From NCBI GenBank assembly GCA_950075905.1, contig CATMVR010000423.1:1-5201 (forward strand): a stretch of DNA of 5,201 bases, in the 5' to 3' direction. The stretch comes from an uncultured Persicitalea sp. (lineage in GTDB: Bacteria > Bacteroidota > Bacteroidia > Cytophagales > Spirosomataceae). The position numbers were made by a program, and so were the translations under genes. The number at the start of each line of letters is the position of its first letter. Position 1 is the stretch's first letter. The notes below the pieces were generated by a model. That model ran no database searches. It was not told the DNA's origin and saw only the letters and a program-made list of their open reading frames with translations. Below are positions 1 to 5,201 of the stretch, one piece after another.

Positions 1-229
1 GGTTGTTGCCAAAGCGTTTGGTCCAGACGTTAAAATCACCCTTAGGCGTAGAAATGGTAATCATTTGGACGCCCCCGCTTTGTATGCCCGAATCGCCGGC
101 GGGGAAGTAGGTTTTCAGGTCCGACGTCGATTCGTTGGAGGAGGTAGAACAGCTTGCCAGGAGTATCCCAACGAGCAAAAAGAGGCTACCAGGGAGGGTC
201 TTATTTAGCGAAAATTGACTGTACTGCAT
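1..229 (-). CDS. Proline iminopeptidase-family lipoprotein (alpha/beta hydrolase), N-terminal part
   Basis: Only the first 76 codons are present; the reading frame is open to the left edge. The ATG at 229 is followed by a polar N-region, a hydrophobic run (about residues 15-25) and a lipobox LLAS-C with the lipidated cysteine at residue 27, so the mature protein should be an envelope lipoprotein. A Ser/Asn-rich linker follows, then YFPAGDSGIQSGG and MITISTPKGDFNVWTKRFGNN (positions 41-76). From memory this matches the start of the Bacteroidota proline-iminopeptidase-family hydrolases, where the next segment is normally the oxyanion-hole HGGPG-like loop. These enzymes are serine peptidases that remove N-terminal proline or similar residues from short peptides. 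The nucleophile, Asp and His all lie outside the window, so activity cannot be judged. No Shine-Dalgarno is seen. The gene lies 143 bases downstream of the hydrolase-like gene on the same strand. The family call is from recognised sequence, not a search. Confidence 0.72.
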   Translation of the reverse strand, partial: MQYSQFSLNKTLPGSLFLLVGILLASCSTSSNESTSDLKTYFPAGDSGIQSGGVQMITISTPKGDFNVWTKRFGNN

Positions 230-372
230 GGTTTAGGTGAAAGTAAATGTAAAGGAGAGATGTACGCGTTGCCAACTCGTTCGGCATTAACGGAACAATA
301 CAGGCATCAAGGTAGTCAATCTACGCTTTGTTTTGTCTTGAAAATCAAGCAATTTCTCAAAAAATAATATTC

Positions 373-2562
373 CTATTTTTTGAACGGCTTCTCCGTGGTA
401 TTCTGCACTTTGTACTGAATACTCCCGGGTTTCCAGTTCTTCACAATATCGTAGTCCTTCTTTACCTCCGCCTTCAAGGCGTTCACATCCACGTAGCCTA
501 CGCGGTTGTAGAGGGCCGGGCTGTTTTTAGCGGAGTAAATGGCCGCGTAGCGATTCCAGTGCTCTTCGGCTTTTTTCAGGTAGTCCAGGGATGTTTCCCG
601 GGCACCGGTATCGCCATTTTTATCGTAGAAAGCCAGCAGATAGGCGGCCTGGATCTTGTTGGCGTAGTAGAGGCCGATTTGGGCAAAAGCCTCGATGTCG
701 CTGCACGTCTGGGACAACTCGTCTTGCGCGGTATGGCTGTACGTAGGTAGGGTTCTGAGGTAGACCAAAGACGCGTTGGACAGCCTTTGCAGAGAATCGG
801 CCACGGATAGCGGCGACAGCAGGCTTTCGCTGGCCTGAGGATCGTGCAGCCACTGGGCAATGCCCGCAATATGGCTACCATCCACGGGCTGCCGGCGGAT
901 GTACTCATCCACGGTATAAAAGCCCCGGTAGGTACGGTGACTGGTGTTGGCTTCGGGAAACCATTTGAGATCAATATCGCCCCACACAAAGCGGGTGATG
1001 AATGGGAAAATCATACTGGCGGCCTGCCAGGAGGCCAGCAACATAGAGGTGTGCATCCCGCCAAAACGCTCCCGGATGTTTTCGTCAAACACTTTATCTG
1101 GCAAATTCGGATCGTAGGTCAGGCGGCCCCAGATCATATTGCTCACCCACTGTTTTTTGTACACCAGCGGGGGATTGTCCAGGGTAGTTTTGTTGAGAAA
1201 ATCCCGGCCCAGCGCGTAGCCATCGGCCCCCATGTAGTAGCCGGCCACCTTACTGGTGTCTGGTATGGCCTTCACAAACTGCCGGGCAAAATCCACGTTG
1301 GCCCAGCGCATGCTGTATATGTCGTCGTTGCGGATGGTGAGCCAGCTTTTGTTTTGCGGGGTCAGCACGTCGAAGGCGGGTAGAGTAAACGGCGGATTGG
1401 GCATGGAGTACATGTGCGCAATGGCGTATTTGAGGCTCACATCCAGGCGGCAGTTCAGGCCCTTGAAGTTCTCCTGAATATCGTCCAGCGACGTCCAGTG
1501 AAAGCGGTGGATGAGCCGGAAGTCGCGGTTGGGCGTTTCCTTTAGCCCGTCGTTGATGCCCTCGCCGTAGGTGCGCCACAGCCACTTTTCGTTGCGGTAC
1601 TCGTCGGTGCGTTTGTTTTCCATCCCCTCACCGGCCGTAATGCCGATGCCTTTCAGCAGCGGGTAGGTCTTGATCAGCTCCCGAATCGTGGCCCGGAAGT
1701 AGGCAATGGTCGTTTCGCTGGACTGGTCCTGCGTGATGCCGTGCTTGCCGTTGGCGCCGTAGGTAAACATATTCCAGGTGAAAATGTACATCCGGATACC
1801 CCGGTCGTCGGCCAGCTGCATCACCTTTTGCCAGAAAGCAATCTTTTCCTGAATCGTTATTTTCTTCACCACCTCCACGCTGTCGTATAGATAGGGCCGG
1901 TCCCAGCCAACGCCCTTGTGCGAGTAGGTATCGTCGTAGCGGGCTTTGGTGCGCCAGACGTCGTTGAGGGCTACCTCGGGAAACTCCGGCACGTACACCA
2001 GCGACGGAAACGGATGCAGGCTCCACAGGGTCATGACGTTCATGCGGTTACGTGCCATTTCGTCGAAGTACTCCCGCCAGAACTCCTCCTTCCACACCTC
2101 CGGGATATTGGCCTGGGCCGCGTCGCTGGCGTCGGTGTAGCTGGGCGTACGGAGGTCGAGCGGAATGTTGAACTTGATGCCCCGCTCCACCAGGTAGGGC
2201 TTATGATCCTTGCCTACCAGCCATTCGGCATGCTGCGTGCGCAGGGCTTCGGCCACGTCGAGGCCGCCGTACATGGCCCCCACGGGCGTACTGGCCAGTA
2301 CCCACACGTTGGTTCCTTTGGTCCGGATGGCGTAGCTCTGGTCGGTATTCCACCGGGGCTGCGCCAACTGTTGCTGGGCGCATACCTTGCTTACCTCCGC
2401 CGGACCGGCCACGAGGGTGACGCGGTACGTGCCCACGTGTGGCTGTATCTCCTGGCGGGCAAAGCTTAGCTTGGGGTCATTCTGGGGGATCGTCTCGATC
2501 GACTGGGCGAAAGCAGGTGCGGCGAGCAGGCAGGCCACAACCAAAAGGAGCAGGTATTTCAT
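373..2562 (-). CDS. Exported glycoside-hydrolase-like protein (GH67/GH20-type N-domain, TIM barrel, helical C-domain)
   Basis: The 729-residue protein starts with a clear signal peptide (hydrophobic core at about 4-17, cleavage after AFA, mature N-terminus Gln20), which fixes the start. Residues about 30-120 look like the small alpha/beta domain that precedes the barrel in GH67, GH20 and GH84 enzymes (VWVLASTPVGAMYGGLDVAEALR). A plausible (beta/alpha)8 barrel follows, with strands near 127-134 (RGIKFNI), 174-180, 256-265 (IRMYIFTWNMF), 304-315 (GIGITAGEGME), 348-356, 372-380, 407-414 (LTIRNDD) and 438-446. Glu312, after strand 4, is the best candidate acid/base; Asp413/Asp414 after strand 7 are possible partners. 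Residues about 590-705 form a Tyr/Ala-rich helical domain, as in GH67 C-termini, including a single DKNGDTG loop at 647-653. The likely role is periplasmic or surface cleavage of a glycan, perhaps uronic-acid-containing. Family and substrate are not established; it could belong to an unclassified family. No Shine-Dalgarno and no convincing own promoter are visible. Confidence 0.6.
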   Translation of the reverse strand: MKYLLLLVVACLLAAPAFAQSIETIPQNDPKLSFARQEIQPHVGTYRVTLVAGPAEVSKVCAQQQLAQPRWNTDQSYAIRTKGTNVWVLASTPVGAMYGGLDVAEALRTQHAEWLVGKDHKPYLVERGIKFNIPLDLRTPSYTDASDAAQANIPEVWKEEFWREYFDEMARNRMNVMTLWSLHPFPSLVYVPEFPEVALNDVWRTKARYDDTYSHKGVGWDRPYLYDSVEVVKKITIQEKIAFWQKVMQLADDRGIRMYIFTWNMFTYGANGKHGITQDQSSETTIAYFRATIRELIKTYPLLKGIGITAGEGMENKRTDEYRNEKWLWRTYGEGINDGLKETPNRDFRLIHRFHWTSLDDIQENFKGLNCRLDVSLKYAIAHMYSMPNPPFTLPAFDVLTPQNKSWLTIRNDDIYSMRWANVDFARQFVKAIPDTSKVAGYYMGADGYALGRDFLNKTTLDNPPLVYKKQWVSNMIWGRLTYDPNLPDKVFDENIRERFGGMHTSMLLASWQAASMIFPFITRFVWGDIDLKWFPEANTSHRTYRGFYTVDEYIRRQPVDGSHIAGIAQWLHDPQASESLLSPLSVADSLQRLSNASLVYLRTLPTYSHTAQDELSQTCSDIEAFAQIGLYYANKIQAAYLLAFYDKNGDTGARETSLDYLKKAEEHWNRYAAIYSAKNSPALYNRVGYVDVNALKAEVKKDYDIVKNWKPGSIQYKVQNTTEKPFKK

Positions 2563-2713
2563 AGCGGCAGAAGGTTGATTTTCAGAGGATATGGATGAAT
2601 ATCAACTAAGCAGAATGAAGATACTTTCTACCCGGAATGCCGAAATGATTTGAGCCCCGTCAGGGATGAAAGTACTCCCTATTCCCTCCCACCACTCCAC
2701 CAAAAACACCTGA

Positions 2714-3970
2714 TCAACCGATTTTCTTTTTCAGGTTGACCAGCAAATCCTTCCTGTCTTTCAGATCCAGCAATTGGTAAATATTTTTGATATGATACTT
2801 GACCGTATTCTCAGAGACAAACAGCTTGTCTGCAATTTCTTTGTTACTCAGGCCAGCCACCAACAGGTCAAGTACCTGCCTTTGGCGTTCGGAGAGTAAA
2901 CCAAGGCCTCTGTTCAAAGGAATCGGGGTATCCGCAGATTCTAACTGTTTTTGGGAAAGGTAAGATTGTAATTCTGCCGACATGTGAACAATCTCATTTT
3001 TCATAAAAACCCTTTGCCGGCGGTAATAATACAACCCTCCTCCCAAAACCCCAACCACTACCAAAAGACTGACAATGAGCAAAATCAGATGAAGCTGTCT
3101 GGCTTTCTGTGCAGCCAGACTTTGATCCTTACTTTCCAGCATCATAGCCTCCTTTTGGTTGTGCAGGGCAGCTATATTTTCAGCCTGAGCGAAAACCTTA
3201 CTGAGCGAATCCAAATTTTTTGCAGCAAAGGCAATACCTCTTACCTCGTTTTTATCTTTGTAAATCGCAAGTAATTCGCTGTATGCATAGATGCGGTACT
3301 TGATGATGTCACAGGAATCCGCATAGGCATCCGAACGCCTTAGTGCTTCCTGCATTCTCTCCTTTTGGTTCATCGCTGCATAAAGCTGCATCTTTTTGAC
3401 ATAGATCATGGGAAGATCGCAGGGAGAAGACGCCCGCAACCATTCGATGGCCTTATCGTACGTTGCTTCTGCTTGTGGGTATTGCTTTTTCAGAAACAGC
3501 AGGTACCCTTGCTGCATGACTATTTTGGCCTTGTTTTCCAGATCAATGTGCCGATATCCTGACTTTTCAATAATCCGCATACTACTGTCGGCTTTTTCGT
3601 ACTGGTGGATATCAAAGTAAACAAATGCTTCCTGAGCCAGTATAATAGCCTGATACTGTTTACTATGACTGGTTTGCCGGGCAAAACTTCGGGCTTTTTC
3701 GAGAAACTGTAAAGTTGATGCATAATCCAGAACCCGCTTGTAGGTATACGAAAGCAGAAGAGCGGCCTGGTATTTCTCGTCAGCGCTCATTGAGGCACTT
3801 TCCAGAACAGGAAGCAACAGGGCCTGCGATTCCCGGTACTTCAATGCATTGTTTAATTTGTAAACCTTCTCTTCGAGTTGTTGAAAGGTTTCAGCGTGGG
3901 AAAAAAAAGGCATGGACAGCAGCAAAATTACCAAGAGGCCCAAGTGTTTACGCCCAACTCTCAGCTTCAT
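2714..3970 (-). CDS. Membrane-spanning TPR-domain LuxR-type transcriptional regulator
   Basis: The 418-residue protein starts at the ATG at 3970. The frame stays open to an ATG at 4087, but the inner start is preferred because it is directly followed by a signal sequence (MKLRVGRKHLGLLVILLLSM, cleavage near SHA at 26) and because a promoter-like element lies between the two ATGs. Residues about 30-290 are alpha-helical TPR-like repeats (for example AEATYDKAIEWL at 167-178), predicted to be periplasmic. A strong membrane span lies at 293-315, ending in RRQR on the cytoplasmic side. A short probable coiled coil (about 320-345) follows, then a LuxR/GerE helix-turn-helix at 358-412: LSERQRQVLDLLVAGLSNKE, then IADKLFVSENTVKYHIKNIY containing the recognition helix. 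No receiver or kinase domain is present, so it is probably a one-component membrane regulator that senses through its TPR half and binds DNA as a dimer. Ligand and targets are unknown; the adjacent hydrolase-like gene, 151 bases downstream, is a natural candidate. The gene looks more AT-rich than that neighbour. Confidence 0.85.
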   Translation of the reverse strand: MKLRVGRKHLGLLVILLLSMPFFSHAETFQQLEEKVYKLNNALKYRESQALLLPVLESASMSADEKYQAALLLSYTYKRVLDYASTLQFLEKARSFARQTSHSKQYQAIILAQEAFVYFDIHQYEKADSSMRIIEKSGYRHIDLENKAKIVMQQGYLLFLKKQYPQAEATYDKAIEWLRASSPCDLPMIYVKKMQLYAAMNQKERMQEALRRSDAYADSCDIIKYRIYAYSELLAIYKDKNEVRGIAFAAKNLDSLSKVFAQAENIAALHNQKEAMMLESKDQSLAAQKARQLHLILLIVSLLVVVGVLGGGLYYYRRQRVFMKNEIVHMSAELQSYLSQKQLESADTPIPLNRGLGLLSERQRQVLDLLVAGLSNKEIADKLFVSENTVKYHIKNIYQLLDLKDRKDLLVNLKKKIG

Positions 3971-4008
3971 AATTGAATTCAACGGATAAGATTGTCTTTT
4001 TAAGTATC

Positions 4009-4038
4009 CAAAGTTAAAATAATATCTGATAGAGTAAA
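4009..4038 (-). promoter_or_regulatory. Candidate Bacteroidota promoter of the LuxR-type regulator
   Basis: Read on the minus strand, 4016-4009 is TAACTTTG, an exact match to the Bacteroidota -7 consensus TAnnTTTG. An imperfect -33-like TTTA lies 18 bases upstream (4038-4035). Transcription would start near 4002, giving a leader of about 30 nucleotides before the ATG at 3970. This supports that start over the in-frame ATG at 4087, which lies upstream of the promoter. The -33 match is imperfect and exact -7 matches occur by chance in AT-rich DNA. Confidence 0.45.
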
Positions 4039-4158
4039 TCCGAATTTTACCGGTTGTAGCCGAGAAACTTAGAAGATATAGCTGCACGACAGGCTACTCC
4101 GTCTGTTTTTTTTGAAAATTTTCGAGCCGTCATAATTACAAGTAACTGTATTAAAGAT

Positions 4159-4200
4159 AATTAAAAGCCGACTACCCAAAGGAGTAGTCGGCTTTTAATT
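4159..4200. terminator. Perfect 17-bp inverted repeat, symmetrical terminator-like hairpin
   Basis: The left arm AATTAAAAGCCGACTAC (4159-4175) is perfectly complementary to the right arm GTAGTCGGCTTTTAATT (4184-4200), around the loop CCAAAGGA. The GC-rich upper stem (GCCGACTAC) ends in A4/T4 on both sides, so either strand gives a stem followed by a short U tract, as in a bidirectional intrinsic terminator. Its location is odd: it lies between two divergent genes, upstream of both predicted promoters, where no visible gene ends. It may insulate the two promoters, end an unseen small transcript, or be a structured protein-binding site. Confidence 0.7.
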
Positions 4201-4244
4201 GCAAAACTACCCGAGAGGATGAGACAAATATTTTGAGGGGAAAA

Positions 4245-4252
4245 TACATTTG
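4245..4252 (+). promoter_or_regulatory. Candidate -7 promoter element of the Ig-repeat gene
   Basis: TACATTTG matches the Bacteroidota -7 consensus TAnnTTTG exactly. No good -33 TTTG is found 17-23 bases upstream, so the call rests on one element. A start near 4259 would give a leader of about 120 nucleotides to the preferred ATG at 4382, or only a few bases to the alternative in-frame ATG at 4265. Confidence 0.35.
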
Positions 4253-4381
4253 ACCGAACTATACATGCAACCGTACCAGGAGGCTTTTGTGGGTATCCCA
4301 ATCAAATTACTCACAATAGTCTCTCTGGTATCCCGGGAACTGTTCAGGAATCTCAAACTCTCTGGAGCATCTTACAAACCC

Positions 4382-5201
4382 ATGATTGATTTTTTACCAT
4401 CCCGAATTTATTTCAATTATCCGTTCCCGCCAGTAGGCTACTATCTGAAAACGATTGCTTTTCTGATCTGCTTTCTACTGAATGAGTACAGGCCCGCTAA
4501 CGCAGCTCCGACCTGTATAACCATTAACACCCAGCCAAAAGAACAGCGGGTATGTGAAAATGGAACAATTAGCTTTACCGTAGCGGCCAGCGGTAATGTT
4601 ACCGGTTATCAGTGGTACCGCAACGGCGCAGCCATTACAGGGGCAACCAGTGCTACCTACCAATTTACGGCAAGCGCCCAAAACCACCAAGATAAATACA
4701 AAGTAGATGTACAAGGCCCCTGTGGAACACTTACCAGCAATTCTGTCTCGCTTCATGTAGACAAACTACCGGTATTTACCGTCCAGCCCATGGATGCCAC
4801 CCGCTGCGGCGGATCGGTAGTATTTACTTCCCTGGCCACCAATCTGGGCGCTTACCAGTGGATGAAAAACGGAGTAGATCTGGCTGACCAGGCCGAAAAG
4901 ATCAACGGCAGCAAATCAAACACGCTCATTATTATGAACCTGTGTTCAAGTTGTGATGCAGGTAGCTACTCCATGAGAGCATTCGGTTTGAACACCTGCG
5001 CCCAGCAGAGCGTCATCAGCAACGCGGCCCAACTGATCATGTACGATCCCATTGTCATTACCACCCAACCCGCTGCCCAGAAGGTATGTGCGGGCGGCAC
5101 AGCTACCTTCTCGGTAGCCGCCACCGGTACTATCACGGGTTATCAGTGGTACCGCAACGGCACAGCCATTGCCGGAGCTAATGGCCCTAGCTACGAGCTG
5201 A
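4382..5201 (+). CDS. Exported multi-Ig-like-domain surface protein, N-terminal part
   Basis: The frame runs open off the right edge; 273 residues are visible. The preferred start at 4382 gives a 22-residue N-region, a hydrophobic core (YLKTIAFLICFLL, 21-33) and a likely signal-peptidase site after ANA (near residue 41), so the protein is probably exported. The frame continues upstream to another ATG at 4265, which would add 39 residues and make an unusually long leader. Ig-like modules follow: module 1 about 45-127 (Cys58, Trp78 in GYQWYRNG, Cys114), module 2 about 130-221 (Cys142, Trp160 in AYQWMKNG, Cys206, with an extra CSSC at 188-191) and module 3 from about 224 (Cys236, Trp256 in GYQWYRNG), cut by the edge. 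In Bacteroidota, such Ig arrays usually form long surface or secreted proteins carrying a C-terminal type IX secretion sorting domain; that end is not visible here. Adhesion or carbohydrate binding is the usual guess, without direct evidence. It is transcribed divergently from the regulator. Confidence 0.8.
   Translation, partial: MIDFLPSRIYFNYPFPPVGYYLKTIAFLICFLLNEYRPANAAPTCITINTQPKEQRVCENGTISFTVAASGNVTGYQWYRNGAAITGATSATYQFTASAQNHQDKYKVDVQGPCGTLTSNSVSLHVDKLPVFTVQPMDATRCGGSVVFTSLATNLGAYQWMKNGVDLADQAEKINGSKSNTLIIMNLCSSCDAGSYSMRAFGLNTCAQQSVISNAAQLIMYDPIVITTQPAAQKVCAGGTATFSVAATGTITGYQWYRNGTAIAGANGPSYEL
4604..4636 (+). repeat. Intragenic Ig-module repeat, copy 1
   Basis: These 33 bases encode the GYQWYRNG-A-AI core of Ig-like module 1. 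They match 5138-5170 at 32 of 33 positions (G versus A at base 25 of the repeat), the first 24 bases being identical. Near-identity at DNA level, including third codon positions, points to recent duplication or gene conversion between modules. Confidence 0.85.
5138..5170 (+). repeat. Intragenic Ig-module repeat, copy 2
   Basis: This is the second copy of the 33-base segment, encoding GYQWYRNG-T-AI in Ig-like module 3, 534 bases after copy 1. The intervening module 2 lacks it (AYQWMKNG with different codons), giving an A-B-A order of module types. Confidence 0.85.

Larger units (their letters stand above)
3971..4381. other. Divergent intergenic region with two candidate promoters and a central hairpin
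   Basis: These 411 AT-rich bases separate the minus-strand regulator from the plus-strand Ig-repeat gene. I see no tRNA, no recognisable RNA family and no convincing small ORF. From left to right it contains a minus-strand promoter-like element (4009-4016), a weak bulged stem with a T8 run (4088-4113), a palindrome GAAAATTTTC (4114-4123), a perfect 17-base-pair hairpin (4159-4200), a plus-strand promoter-like element (4245-4252) and a direct repeat GGTATCCC (4292-4299 and 4327-4334). Both flanking frames extend into this region as upstream ATGs (4087 on minus, 4265 on plus). I consider these less likely starts than the signal-peptide-proximal ones. Confidence 0.75.

Noticed and set aside
237..280. 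Promoter-like TTG-N21-TACATTTA upstream of the lipoprotein gene on the minus strand
   Set aside because: The -7 element misses the final G and would leave a leader of under ten bases. Too weak to annotate.
337..349. Small hairpin CTTGA-AAA-TCAAG after the hydrolase-like gene
   Set aside because: The stem is only five base pairs, AT-rich, and not followed by a T tract on the minus strand, so it is not a credible terminator.
647..658. DKNGDTG loop in the hydrolase-like protein as a calcium-binding EF-hand or dockerin (residue numbers)
   Set aside because: There is a single copy, and the twelfth loop position is Ser instead of Glu/Asp. It lies in a helical domain and is probably a solvent-exposed turn.
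1918..2469. Plus-strand open frame of 183 codons antisense to the hydrolase-like gene (also 844-1383, 328-750 and others)
   Set aside because: These are shadow frames of a GC-rich coding region: low-complexity Gly/Val/His composition, no domain, no start signal, and fully overlapped by a gene with a signal peptide and a readable fold.
2563..2713. Gap between the regulator and the hydrolase-like gene searched for a promoter or terminator
   Set aside because: No TAnnTTTG match on the minus strand and no stem with a T tract; only a weak GGGA/TCCC stem near 2665-2681.
3971..4087. N-terminal extension of the LuxR-type regulator to the ATG at 4087
   Set aside because: It would bury the signal peptide behind 39 extra residues and place the start upstream of the candidate promoter. 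The ATG at 3970 directly precedes the signal sequence.
4475..4756. Minus-strand open frame of 93 codons antisense to the Ig-repeat gene
   Set aside because: The plus-strand frame encodes clear Ig-like modules with conserved Cys/Trp. The antisense frame has a hydrophobic stretch but no recognisable domain.

Overview
The window looks like a chromosomal segment of a Bacteroidota bacterium, most likely a Cytophagales-type environmental genus (Spirosoma/Larkinella-like). This is inferred from four things: no clear Shine-Dalgarno sequence ahead of any start, two exact matches to the Bacteroidota -7 promoter element TAnnTTTG in the divergent intergenic region, a lipoprotein peptidase and a secreted glycoside-hydrolase-like enzyme, and an Ig-repeat surface protein of the kind common in these gliding/T9SS bacteria. 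No mobile element, CRISPR array, tRNA or rRNA is visible.

Layout: three genes run leftward on the minus strand. In transcription order they are (i) a membrane-anchored TPR/LuxR-type regulator (2714-3970), (ii) a 729-residue exported protein with a GH67/GH20-like N-terminal domain, a probable (beta/alpha)8 barrel and a helical C-terminus (373-2562), and (iii) the N-terminal 76 residues of a lipoprotein resembling the proline-iminopeptidase family of alpha/beta hydrolases (1-229, cut by the window edge). Gaps of about 150 bases separate them, so co-transcription is possible but not shown.

A 411-base non-coding stretch (3971-4381) separates this set from a divergent plus-strand gene (4382 to beyond the right edge). 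That gene encodes an exported protein made of repeated Ig-like modules, two complete and a third cut off. The non-coding stretch holds a candidate promoter facing each way and, between them, a perfect 17-base-pair terminator-like hairpin that lies outside both predicted transcripts.

How the parts may work together: the regulator has a periplasmic TPR sensor half, one membrane span and a cytoplasmic LuxR DNA-binding half. It could therefore couple an envelope signal directly to transcription of its neighbours, namely the glycan-active enzyme and possibly the divergent surface protein. That link is inferred from position and architecture only. I do not see a clearly new multi-gene system; the main curiosities are the orphan hairpin, the regulator's architecture and the unassigned enzyme family.
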